NCBI GenBank assembly: GCA_024760905.1 | Contig: CM045729.1 | Span: forward strand, 78,607,550-78,671,549 | Length of the DNA: 64,000 nucleotides | Reading direction: 5' to 3' | Source of the DNA: Plotosus lineatus | Lineage: Eukaryota > Chordata > Actinopteri > Siluriformes > Plotosidae | Shown: piece after piece, positions 37,089-47,736 of the stretch | How positions within the stretch are numbered: position 1 is the first letter of the stretch | Layout of the letters: each line of letters starts with the position of its first letter | Translations under genes and position numbers: made by a program | Notes under the pieces: model-generated | Databases searched by the model: none | Told to the model about the DNA's origin: nothing | Seen by the model: the letters and a program-made list of their open reading frames with translations, nothing else

Positions 37089-38170
37089 CAGTGGGGCCAA
37101 TAAGTATTGGGCAACGTAAAAATGTGCAAGTTCACCCATTTAAAAAGATAAGAGAGGTTTGTAATTTTCATCATAGGTACACATCAAGCTTGAGAGACAG
37201 AATGTAAAAAAAAAAAAAAAAATCCAGGAAATCACATTGTATGATTTTTAAACAATTTATTTGTAAAAATGGGAGGCCAATAAGTATTGGGCAGCCAGCA
37301 AAAGTTACTTTTAATACTTTGTAATGTAGCCTTGGTTGGCAGTGACAGAGGTCAAACGGTTCCTGTAGTTCTTGACCAGGTCTACACACACTTTAGTTGG
37401 TATTTTGTCCCACTCCTCTGCACAGATCTTCTCCAGAGCTGTGATGTTTGAGGGCTGTCGCTTGGCAACTCAAAGTTTTAACTCTGCCCACAGTTTTTCG
37501 ATTGGGTTGAGGTCTGGAGACTGGCTAGGCCACTCCAGAACCTTGATATGCTTTTTACGGAGCCACTCCTTGGTTTTCTTGGCTGCGTGCTTTGGATCGT
37601 TATCATGCTGGAAGACCAGGCCATGTTTCATCTTTAATGCTCTGACCGAGGGAAGGTTTTTACCCAAAATGTCACAATACATGACCCCATTCATGTTGCC
37701 ATTGATACGGTGCAGTCTTCCTGTCCCTTCTGCAGAAAAGCATCCCCAAAGCATGACGTGTCCACCCCTATGCTTCACAGTAGGTATGGTGTTCTTGGGA
37801 TGCAACTCAGCATTCTTCTTCCTCCGAACACGGCGAGTGCTGTTTAAACCAAAAATTTCAATTTTGGTCTCATCTGATCACATAACATTCTCCCAATCCT
37901 CCTCTGAATTGTCTACATGGTCTTTAGCATATTTCAGATGGGCCTTAACATGTTTTTTGTTTAGTAGGGGAACCTTTCGAGCAATGCAGGATTTCATCTC
38001 ATGACGACGTAGTGTGTTAGTTATTGTCATCTTTGTGACGGTGGTTCCTGCCGTCTTCAAATCATTGACCGGTTCCTGCCGTGTAGTTCTGGGCTGATTA
38101 CTCACTGTTCTCAGGATCCTTTGAACCCCACGAGGTGAAATCTTGTATGGAGCGCCACTCCTAGCGAGGT
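37089..38170 (-). pseudogene. Third Tc1-like transposon, 5' part lost
   Basis: The terminal repeat starts cagtggggccaataagtatt, and the inner direct repeat ggccaataagtattgggcag recurs at 37274, an IR/DR-type end. The minus-strand transposase remnant has a linker start ([12 protein letters not shown]) near 38125, [12 protein letters not shown] near 37600 and [14 protein letters not shown] near 37500. Frameshifts separate the pieces, and everything upstream of about 38170 is replaced by a TG microsatellite. Confidence 0.88.
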
Positions 38171-38183
38171 TGTCAGTGATGTG

Positions 38184-38188
<5 letters not shown>

Positions 38189-38269
<81 letters not shown>

Positions 38270-38320
38270 TGTAAAAATCAGTGTGTGTGTGTGCGTGCGT
38301 GCGTGTGTAAAAAACAGTTT
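38189..38320. repeat. (TG)n(GTGC)n tract
   Basis: TG run followed by GTGC/GCGT tetranucleotides; alternating purine-pyrimidine over about 80 bases. Confidence 0.93.
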
Positions 38321-38614
38321 AGCATTTTGCTAATACAGTCTGTAAACTTATTAAAGACTCCAGACCGGTTTATTTTCTTTCTGATTGCAGCATCCACCTT
38401 TTGCAAAAGAAGGTACTTTTTGGTGTATAAATAGCAACATCTTTGGTTTCATGCATCCAATTTTCATGTGGTTTTCAACGTTTTATTCAGCAAGTTGCCA
38501 CATTTCTAATAGGTAGCATTATTAGAACACATTATATAACACATTTTAATACAATACCTTATACAGACCTCTTGTGACACTTTAATGGATTTATGCCTGA
38601 TGTGTGAATATATG

Positions 38615-38970
38615 CAGTGGTGGTCTAGTGGTATAGGGCACTGGATCGCTGATCCAAAGGTTGGGGGTTCGAGTCCCACTCTCCACAAGGTTGTCACGCC
38701 CCCCCCCCCCCCCCCAGTGCAGCTAACTGGGTTATCAAAGGCGGGCCATGTCTCTCACTGTCTTATGGTGAGAGGCATGTAAAAGAACCATTGCTGACTT
38801 TCGTAAAGAGTAGGCTGCAAAGTCGTCAGCGTGTTTCTGTCCCTTGCTAAAAGGGTTGTGACAGGAAGGGCATCCGACGTAAAAACCTCTGCCAAATCAA
38901 ACGTGCGAATCAGATGATTCGCTGTGGCGACTCCTGAATAAAAGGGAAAAAGCCGAAAGGAAGACAGACA
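38615..38970 (+). mobile_element. Full SINE, shared head with RTE-type tail
   Basis: Head with tggtctagtgg and ggttcgagtcc, a C17 run near 38700, the RTE-like tail and aaggaagacagaca end. A 13-base duplication with one mismatch (gtgtgaatatatg / gtgtggatatatg) lies at 38602-38614 and 38971-38983. Confidence 0.92.
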
Positions 38971-38984
38971 GTGTGGATATATGT

Positions 38985-39802
38985 GTCATCTCTGCTTGTT
39001 GTGGATGACGTTGTCCTTTTGGCTTCATCAATCCGGGACCTCCATCTCTTAGTAGAGTGATTTGCAGTCGAGTGCAAAGCAGTCGGCATGAGAATCAGCA
39101 CCTCCAAGTCTGAGGCCATTTTTCTTAGAGGAAAAAGGTGTAACTCACCCTCCGGGTCTGGAATGAGGACTTGAGCCAAGTGGAGGAGTTCAGGTATCTC
39201 AGGGTGTTGTTTATGAGTGAGAGAAGGATGGAGTGGGAGAACGACAGTCGGATCGCTGTGCCTCTGCTATAAAGCGGAGCTTGTACCAGTTCATCGTGGT
39301 GAAGAGGGAGCTAAGCCACAATGCAAAGCTCTCAATTTACCAGTCAATCTACGTTCCAACCCTCACTTATGATCACGAGATTAGTAACAAAAGAACAAGA
39401 TCACGGATAAAAGCTGCTGAAATGAGCTTCCTTTGCTGGGTGGTGGGGCTCTCCCTTAGAGATAAGGCAAGAAGCTCAGCCAGTCGGTGGGAGCACAGAG
39501 TAGAACTGATGCTCTTCCAGGTTCAGAGGAGTCAGTTGGGGTGGCTTAGGGCATCTACTTAGAATGCCTCCTGAACGCCCCCCTGGTGTGGTGTTTCGGT
39601 CGTGTCCAAAAGGGAAGGGACCTCGGGGTCAACCAAGAACACGCTGAAGGGATTATGTCTCTCGGCTGGTCTGGGAACACCTCGGTGTCTCCCTGAATGA
39701 GCCAAAGGAAGGGGCTGGGGATGGGACCGTCTGGACCTCATTGCTTACGCTGTTGTCCCCGCAACCCGACCTTTGGATTAAGCGGAAGATGATGATAATG
39801 AT
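38985..39802 (+). pseudogene. Rex3 (RTE clade) LINE 3' part, decayed
   Basis: + strand remnant of reverse transcriptase from just after the catalytic region (VDDVVLLASSIRDL) through LYQFIVVKRELS and IYVPTLTYDHE to GPRGQPRTR-like C-terminal sequence, with stops and shifts. It ends in a gatgatgataatgat tail. This is the C-terminal signature of fish Rex3 elements; the 5' part is absent. Confidence 0.88.
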
Positions 39803-39914
39803 GGTGTGTGTGTGTGTGTGAGTGTGTGTGTGTGTGTGAGTGTGTGTGTGTGTGTGTGAGTGTGTGTTTGTATGTGTGTTTGGGTATGTTTTTGTGTGTG
39901 TTTTGCTGTGTGAG

Positions 39915-39974
<60 letters not shown>

Positions 39975-40012
39975 GCTGTGTGAGTTTTTGTCTGTGTGTG
40001 TGTTTTTATGTG

Positions 40013-40065
<53 letters not shown>

Positions 40066-40356
40066 TGTGTGTTTGTTTTTGTGTGCTTGTGGGTGCCTGT
40101 GTGTTTTGTGTTTGGGTGTGTTTTTGTGTTTATTGGTGTGTGTCTGTTTTTGTGTGTGTTTTTGTGTGTCTTTTTGTGTGTTTGTTCACGTGTGGGCTTT
40201 TGTGTTTGTGTGTTTTTGTGTTTGTCTTTGTGTGTGTTTGTTCACGTGTGTGATTTTGTGTTTGTGCGTTTTTGTGGGTGTTCTTTTAGGTGAGTTTTTG
40301 GGTGTGTTTGTGTGTTGTTGTGTGTGTGTTTTGGGGTGTGTTTGTATGCTTGGTTT

Positions 40357-40422
<66 letters not shown>

Positions 40423-40485
40423 TGTGTGTAAGTGCCTGTCTGTCTGTCTGTCTGTCTGTCTGTCTGCCTGTCAGTGTGTGTTTAA
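39803..40485. repeat. TG-rich degenerate array
   Basis: About 680 bases of TG repeats with TTTT(G)TG variants, two cleaner (TG)n cores near 39918-39970 and 40357-40420, and (TGTC)n at 40437-40468. The long Cys-Val frame is an artefact. Confidence 0.93.
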
Positions 40486-41611
40486 TATTGTGTTCTTAAT
40501 ATTTAGAAGTTTTCATTTCAAAATTTCAGAAATGAGAGTAGACCTTGAGACGTTTTCATTTCATCTTATTCAGTAGGTGAAGATTACAGAGAAAAAACTC
40601 AGTTTGATGTTAAACTGCTACAGTACAGAAACCTGTTGTCACATGGCATGAAGGATCTTGCCCAGACTCCTCATTGCTCTCCATCCATCAACATGTGCGC
40701 TCTGATCTATTAAGTGCACTTTGTTGTTCTAGGCCACAGTGACAGACACGCTTTATTCAGTCAAAGTGTCCTAGTGCTTCAGCGTTGGGCCGTAACGAAC
40801 ATGCCTCGTTTTGCATTTCATCCCTTCGGAAAGAGAATAGGAAGTGACGTAAGCCCGATAAGTAGCAGACATGCGCCCAACATATCCGCAGGATTTTATT
40901 ACCAGCTTGAAGTGAGTGATCTGGTGGAGAGATTGGGATTTTGATAATGCCTGTCCTTTCACTAAAGAAATAACCTTCTCTGTATTTGCATTTAGTGATC
41001 AAGGGTAAACTTTGAATACAGAGAATTTTAAATGAATAAGATAAATATTTACACACAGCCTGAAAACAGAGCTGTGAGGTAAATCATGCGCTGGGCGAAC
41101 TGTCACAGCAGCGCCCGCACCCATACACGTCTAATCAGCTTTTCTTCAGAAGTGCCACTGAAACACCTATAGCTCCATCATTGTACCGAATGACCGGGGA
41201 ATCGTGTCCAAACTGCACATTTCCACTGAAAAGGACAAATAGTTCTGCCATGCAATTCGAGAAAGCTGGCCTTCAAATCCTCTGTGGAGGAAAATCCCTG
41301 TTCCAGGAATTTCAGTCCCTTTTTTTGGTAAGCGATCCGTAAGACTAAACCGCAGAGCCAGCAAGGAGATATCGTGTCACCCAGCTCAAAAGGCTGCAGC
41401 ACACTCTGGGCATTTTTATTTTTTATTTATTTTTGCTTCGCCAGGTTTCGTTTCTCATTCCACCAGAGGCCAGAGAAAGAATAATGCATATTAGGCTAAA
41501 TATGGGGAAGTGAAGGTCAGGGCTTAGAGCTGAAATATGATATTGTGTCAATTCAGATTTTAGGGTTTGGAACGTAAGATGCTAAACACGCAACTGAAAC
41601 AAGACCTCTTC

Positions 41612-41612
<1 letters not shown>
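40486..41612. other. Unassigned intron sequence
   Basis: Repeat-poor block; nothing recognised. Confidence 0.5.
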
Positions 41613-41662
<50 letters not shown>

Positions 41663-41666
41663 TTTT

Positions 41667-41725
<59 letters not shown>

Positions 41726-41740
41726 ATATATATATATATA
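41613..41740. repeat. (CA)(TA)(TG)(TA) compound microsatellite
   Basis: CA 41613-41660, TA, TG 41688-41720, TA; partly self-complementary. Confidence 0.94.
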
Positions 41741-41750
41741 TATATACATA

Positions 41751-42541
41751 CAGTAAAACCTCCGCTGACGAACGCTTAAGCTCACGAACTTTTCGCCTCA
41801 AGAACATTAAATTTGCGAGCATATAATCTCTGCTGACGAACTAGTTTTCGGCAGACGAATCAAACCACGCGGTCGAACAGCGCCACGGTGGCGGCCACGA
41901 GAAGCTAACGCATGCTCATGGCGTCACAGTTCGTCACCCCCTTTCTTTGAATGCGGAAGTGGTTTGTGTTTGCTAGACATTTTGGACCATATTGAGTGTA
42001 CTTTTGCTATTATGGGACCGAAAAAGACCCCACCACAGGCGGAGATCACTGAAAAACACGAACGAGGTGTGCGTTTGTATGACTTGGCGTCCCAGTACCA
42101 GTATGCTAAGTCTACCATTGCTCCCATCCTTAAGAACAAGGAAGCTATTAAGGGTGCGTGTGTGGCTAAGGGTGTTTCCAAACAGTAGGCGTTTCCAAAC
42201 GCTCCTTCCAAACAGTAAGTCCCTCCCTCCCTCCCTCCCTCCCTCCTCCCACTCCATTCCATCAACTACCATCACAAAGGTAAATAAAACGACTTTATTA
42301 TACAGTACAGTTTATTTCTTTAATTACAATACAATAGCACATTTATTATACATAAAATAAGGTATATTTTTTGTGTAGTTTTAAGGCTTATTTAGTAGAA
42401 AATTATGTTTTATGGGGACCTGGGAACGGATTATTCTCATTTTAATGGTTTCTTATGGGAAATAAATGTTCGGAAGACGAACTTTTCGCCTCACACACAC
42501 TTTCTGGGAACCAATTATGTTCGTGAGCAGAGGTATCACTG
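41751..42541 (+). mobile_element. Tigger/pogo-like deletion derivative, longer sister copy
   Basis: Ends cagtaaaacctccgctgacg and cgtgagcagaggtatcactg. The + coding remnant from 42012 (MGPKKTPPQAEITEKHERG) continues through STIAPILKNKEAIKG, the CENP-B/psq-type helix-turn-helix seen in Tigger transposases, and stops at 42186-42188. About 140 bases more are kept than in 31401-32056. Confidence 0.87.
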
Positions 42542-42545
42542 TATG

Positions 42546-42548
<3 letters not shown>

Positions 42549-42597
<49 letters not shown>
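42549..42597. repeat. (TA)n microsatellite
   Basis: Pure TA between a Tigger end and a LINE start. Confidence 0.94.
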
Positions 42598-42598
<1 letters not shown>

Positions 42599-43717
42599 CT
42601 TTGAGGATGTTAATAGAGAAGCACAGAGAAGGTCAGAGGGAGCGACATTGTGCCTTTGTGGATCTGGAAAAAGCATATGACAGGGTGCCAAGAGAGGAAC
42701 TGTGGTATTGCATGAGGAAGTCTGGAGTGGCAGAGAAGTATGTTGGAGTGGTGCAGGACATGTATGAGAGATGTAAGACAGTGGTGAGGTGTGCTGTCGG
42801 TGTGACCGGATTTAATTCAAGGTGGAGGTGGGACTGCATCAAGGGTCAGCTCTGAGCCCCTTCTTGTTTGCTCTGGTGATGGACAGGCTGACAGACGAGG
42901 TGAGACAAGAATCTCCATGGACTATGATGTTTGCAGATGACATTGTGATCTGTAGTGAGAGCAGAGAACAAGTGCAGGAAAATCTCGAGAGGTGGAAGTA
43001 TGCCATGGAAAGGAGAGGAATGAAGGTTAGCCTCAGAAAATCAGAATGCATGTGTGTGAATGAGAAGGACCCAAGAGGAACGGTGATGTTACAGGGAGCA
43101 GAGATAACGAAGGTGGAGGATTTTAAGTACTTAGGCTCAACAATCCAGAGCAATGGAGAGTGTGGAAAAGAGGTGAAGAAGCGTGTGCAGGCAGGCTGGC
43201 ATGGTTGGAGAAAAGTGTACGGTGTGATGTGCGATAGGAGAGTGTCAGCAAGAATGAAGGGAAAAGTGTACAAGACGGTGGTGAGGCCAGCGATGTTGTA
43301 TGGCTTAGAAACAGTGGCGCTGAGGAAAAGGCAGGAGGCAGAGCTGGAGGTAGCGGAGATGAAAATGTTGAGGTTCTCTCTGGGAGTAACGAGGATGGAT
43401 AGGATCAGAAATGAGTATATCAGAGGGACAGCCCATGTAAGATGTTTTGGAGACAAAGTCAGAGAGGCTAGATTGAGATGTTTTGGACATGTATAGAGAA
43501 GGGATAGTGAGTATATTGGCAGTAGGATGCTGAGGTTGGAACTACCAGGCAGAAGGCCTCGAGGAAGACCAAAGAAGAGATTTATGGATGTGGTGAAGGA
43601 AGACATGAAGGTCGTTGGAGTCAGAAAAGAAGATGCGGAGGACAGGATAAGGTGGAGGCGGATGATTTGCTGTGGCGACCCCTGAAGGGAGTAGCCGAAA
43701 GTAAAAGAAGAAGAAGA
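42598..43717 (+). pseudogene. RTE-type LINE, 5'-truncated copy 1
   Basis: It encodes reverse transcriptase from [11 protein letters not shown] through the catalytic MMFADDIVICSE and the C-terminal RRPRGRPKKRF ... WRRMICCGDP, then a short 3' UTR ending in (GAA)n. The frame is broken near 42812 where the EF-EVGLHQG region lost bases, and by a TAG near 43494. The 3' end (gatgatttgctgtggcgacc) is shared with the SINE tails. Closely similar to 48847-49950. Confidence 0.93.
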
Positions 43718-43728
43718 TATATATATAT

Positions 43729-44015
43729 CTGTCTTCCTTTCGTTTTTTTCCCTTTTACTCAGGAGTCGCCACAGCGAATCATCTGATTCGCAGGTTTGAT
43801 TTGGCAGAGGTTTTTACGTTGGATGCCCTTCCTGTCACAACCCTTTTTAGCAAGGGACAGAAACACGCTGACAGCTTTGCAGCCTACTCTTTACGAAAGT
43901 CAGCGATGGTTCTTTTTTGTGTGTGTGTTAGTGACAACCCTGTGGAGAGTGGGACTCGAACCCCCAACCTTTGGATCAGCGATCCAGCGCCCTATACCAC
44001 TAGACCACCACTGTC

Positions 44016-44017
<2 letters not shown>
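43729..44017 (-). mobile_element. SINE, shared head with RTE-type tail
   Basis: Minus-strand copy running from the tail (ctgtcttcctttcg on +) to the head (ctagaccaccactgtccc on +). The middle is shortened. It lies tail to tail with the LINE at 42598-43717, a few bases away. Confidence 0.88.
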
Positions 44018-44059
<42 letters not shown>

Positions 44060-44390
44060 ATCCCTTGCTACTTCGCGCTTCAATTAATGCGGCTTCAGTG
44101 CAACCCGTTTTTAAAAAAAAAAAAATCATCGAATTAAAAAATAAGGAAATTAAGGAAGAAAAGGGGGAAAAGTTATGGAAAATGTCACAAAAACAAGGCC
44201 AATTATACAAAAAAAAACCCTAAAACAAAAAACAACCCAAAAACTCCCATCAAAACTGGATACATTATTGCATCTGGCGTATCTGCACGCGTGCACAGGC
44301 GCACGTATGTATGTATGTATGTATGTATGTATGTATGTATGTATGTATGTATGTATGTGTGTCATGCAATACCATCTGCATGCGTGTGTA

Positions 44391-44933
44391 CAGACGCTCC
44401 CCAGCATACGAACGAGTTAGGTTCTGGATGGCCGTTCTTAGATGAATTTGTTTGTAAGGTCTTTAAGTATTCTTAAGGGGATTAATAAAGTCAACTATGC
44501 CCGATTACTTAGGCCAAGTTCTGTAAGTAGAACTAGGGGTCATAAATGGAAGTTATTTAAGGGTAAATTTAGCACAAATATTAGGAAATATTTTTTCTCG
44601 CAGAGGGTAATTTCAGTGTGGAATAGATTGCCTAACCACGTTGTCGAAGCAGAAACCTTACAAGTCTTCAAAAGCAGACTTGATCTAGTGCTGGATACCA
44701 TCTAGTCATGAAAAAAAAAAAAAAAGTGCGTCTTTAAGGTTAGAGTGTGCGTCTTTAAGGTTGGAGTCACTTTAGAATAGGACAATGGTGAGCTTAGTTG
44801 GGCTGAATGGCCTGTTCTCACCACTCATGTTATGTTATGTTATGTTATGTAAGTCGTTACAGGGCATTCTTTAGAGGGGGACGTATGTTTAACCCTTGTA
44901 TAAGTAACCTATACGAGTTTGTATGTACTATAT

Positions 44934-44997
<64 letters not shown>

Positions 44998-45449
44998 CCC
45001 CTCTCTCTCTCAGGGGACATAATCATCTGTCCAGATATCATGTTTAAACTCCTGGTTCCTCTCTAGCACAGCACAGCAGATCTGATCAGATTTACAAAGT
45101 TTAACTCTTATCCAGTTCATTATAATACTGGAGTCAATTTGTTTCTTCTTTGAAAGTTTTGGCACGAGTTCAGAAAAGTGTCGTTTCGCTTCTCTTCCTG
45201 GACCTCCTGTGTAAAGCACGTATCAGCCATGCCCCCCTCTGCTGGAACCTAGTATTAAGTGTACCTCAGGGTAATGATTAATCATATTTCATACTTATAT
45301 TTATGATATATCTTTCTGTAAATTCTATTCCATTTCTATTACTACTTGTTCTTCAATTTCATTTCACTTTCATTTTCGACCTCGGACAGACCTGTTCGTA
45401 TCTCCGGATGTTTGCAAAAAACGAATGTTGATAAGTTGGAGAGCATCTG
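44391..45449. mobile_element. TA-flanked Tigger-like element carrying a LINE fragment
   Basis: Inverted ends cagacgctccccagcatacg at 44391 and aagttggagagcatctg at 45449, both next to TA. The interior contains a LINE 3' end (44478-44860) and a (CT)n (44939-45010). No transposase seen. Confidence 0.7.
44478..44860 (+). pseudogene. CR1/L2-type (Rex1-like) LINE 3' end
   Basis: A + frame at 44442-44705 carries the conserved C-terminal end of such ORFs (FFSQRVISVWNRLPNHVV ... FKSRLDLVLD). It is followed by a 3' UTR with gggctgaatggcctgttctc and a (GTTAT)n terminal repeat near 44829-44849, typical of this LINE group. Confidence 0.82.
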
Positions 45450-45674
45450 TATTTATATTTAATTTACATTTTATGTTATTTTTTAATGTTTAATTGTTAT
45501 TATAAGGATCTATAGCATTGAATATGTATTTATTGATATTATATACATATACATATATGTCAGCCGGGGGATGTGAGGGTGGTGGGGGGGTGATCCTACT
45601 TCGTGGATTTCGATGGTCGCGTGGGGATCTCGGTCCCAATTAACTGCGGAAAGTGAGGGATCCTTGTATATATG

Positions 45675-45860
45675 AAATCATCATCATCGTCTTAATCCGG
45701 GGTCAGGACGCTGGGGAAGCAGCGTAAGCAATAAGGTCCAGACATCCCTCTCCTCTGCCACTTCCTCCACTCTTCCGGGGAGACACTGAGGCATTCCCAG
45801 ACCAGCCAAGAGATATAATCCTTCCAGCATGTTCTGGGTTGCTTTCTGGTTGGACATGCC
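45675..45860 (-). pseudogene. Rex3 LINE 3' tail, minus strand
   Basis: Begins with catcatcatcgtcttaatcc, the reverse complement of the Rex3 tail at 39775-39802. It reads into the Rex3 C-terminal coding end near 45860 before being cut by SINE sequence. Confidence 0.8.
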
Positions 45861-46145
45861 CGATTCTAAGGATGGCGGGTTCACGGTTGTCACTGATGAC
45901 CCCAGTGCAGCTTTCTGGGTTATCAAAGGCTGGCCATGTCTCTCACCGTCTGTGGTGAGAGGTTCATGTAAAAGAACCATTGCTGATTTTTGTCAAGAGT
46001 AGCTGCATAGCCGTCAGCATGTTTTTGTCCTGCGATGGCCTGGCGAGCTGTCCAGGGTTAAATCTGCCCTCATCTAGAGCCAGCTGAGATGGGCGCCAGC
46101 CTCCCTGCAACCATAATTAGCATTAAGCAGCAGAAAATGAATGAA
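45861..46145 (+). mobile_element. SINE, shared body with L2-like tail, head damaged
   Basis: Head remnant cgattctaaggatggcgggt, body (gggttatcaaaggctggcca), then cctgcgatggcctggcgagc and the L2-like tail to gcagaaaatgaatgaat. Confidence 0.78.
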
Positions 46146-47225
46146 TAATTCGGGGTTGGTTTTATGATATGAAATGATGATTATTCGAGCCTTGGTCACC
46201 TTTAAATTGATTCTGTGAAAATGAGTTACATTACTTCATGGCTGCCCCTGCTTTTACCAAACGGAGATTTTTTTTTCCTTTTAGAGAATGCTTGGTTGAT
46301 GCCCTTGATACTCCACCCTGAGATGTTTTTAGGTGCTTACTTTGTTAAATCCGGTTAGCCCCACTGACTAAGGTGTTTCACAGTTCATCATTAAAAATAG
46401 CTGCCCAGGAGCTCTTGTGTTCATACGACCAGCAGCAGAATATGGGTCAAAGATTTATTGAGTCACTTTGAGGAGAGTTTAAAGGGTGACCTGGCGGTTT
46501 GCATTCGTGTTCTTTACAAAGCTTCACATTCTGCTTGTTGACTTCTCCAGGGAGAACCCAGAAAACATGGGGTAATGAAAGGTAAAGAGGTGAAGCTAAG
46601 AGCGATAGATATTATTTAGTTCATAGCTGCTATAACATAAGTGATAACAGGTACTCAGTTGCCTCCTGGATGTTTCCTACTGCGAGGTTTTCTCCACCGT
46701 CGTTCAAGTTTACCAGTCGAACGTGTTCATTTTCACATTCAACAGTAAATCCTCCTCCATGCTCTCTATAATCCTGATTAGGGCAACTCTGGAACTGATC
46801 CTCACCATTTATCCCCACCAGGGGACTATTAGCTAATTAATTCCAACCTAATCATGTGTTCTGATTCATTCTGAATGAGTCATTTTTGGTGAATGAATCA
46901 ATGATTATTCTTTATTTTGGGAAATGTTTATAGTAAGACAGACGGGCACATTTAATTGTTCGGTGGAAAAATCATAAAATTGCATAAAGTTTTACTAGAA
47001 ATTATGAATTATGGGTGACGAGCAAAAACTATTTCTATTTCTAAAGGTCTAAATAATGCTTGCGTGACACTGTAACAAAGTGACTAGCATGTTTGTTTCA
47101 CAGAAGGGTCCACGGTTTGGTCTCTGTTGTGTGATTTACATGTTCTCCTCATGCTTGTGTGAGTTTTATCTGGGTACGTAGTAGTTTCCTCCCCACTGCC
47201 AAAAGAATGCAAAGTAGGCTAATTG
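46146..47225. other. Unassigned intron sequence
   Basis: Repeat-poor. Near 47090-47220 phrases resemble a decayed V-SINE middle, too weak to call. Confidence 0.45.
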
Positions 47226-47226
47226 G

Positions 47227-47282
<56 letters not shown>
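47226..47282. repeat. (TG)n microsatellite
   Basis: About 28 TG dinucleotides. Confidence 0.95.
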
Positions 47283-47283
<1 letters not shown>

Positions 47284-47307
47284 GCACTGTGATGGACTGG
47301 TGAAATA

Positions 47308-47735
47308 CAGGGAACCCTCACTTTCTGCGGTTAATGGGGGCCGAGCCCCCCCCCCCCCCCGTGACCGTCGATTTCCGTGAAGTAGGATCGACCCCTCCTG
47401 ACTGACGTATACATACATGTATGTGTGTATATAATATCAATAAATACATATTCAACGCTATAAATGCTTATAATATCAATTAAACATTCAAAAATAATGC
47501 ATAAGATGTAAATAAAATATAAATACACACACATACAGACACGTACCTCACATAAAAATGTAAATACCGGTAGTTTTGTTGGGTGGCTTTGGGTTGTTTT
47601 TTGTTTTTGTTTGTTTGGTTTTGTGTTTTTGCATAATTGTCCTTGTTTGGTGGCATTTTCCTGAACTGTTCCCCCTATTTACCTTTAATTTCCTTATTTT
47701 TTTATTTTTCAATGAATATTTTTGAAAAACCCGGA
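47308..47735. mobile_element. MITE of the cagggatccctc family, right end lost
   Basis: Left end cagggaaccctcactttctg, the standard interior, then cut at about 47735 where the RTE LINE begins. Confidence 0.8.
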
Positions 47736-47736
47736 G

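Larger units (their letters stand above)
44058..45666. mobile_element. MITE of the cagggatccctc family, split by a 1-kb element
   Basis: Left end ggatcccttgctacttcgcg after (TA)n (44018-44057); right end ggaaagtgagggatccttg. A (TATG)n run lies at 44306-44358. The insertion occupies 44391-45449. Confidence 0.8.

Noticed and set aside
37372..38004. 210-codon + strand open frame
   Set aside because: It is the antisense shadow of the Tc1 transposase on the minus strand.
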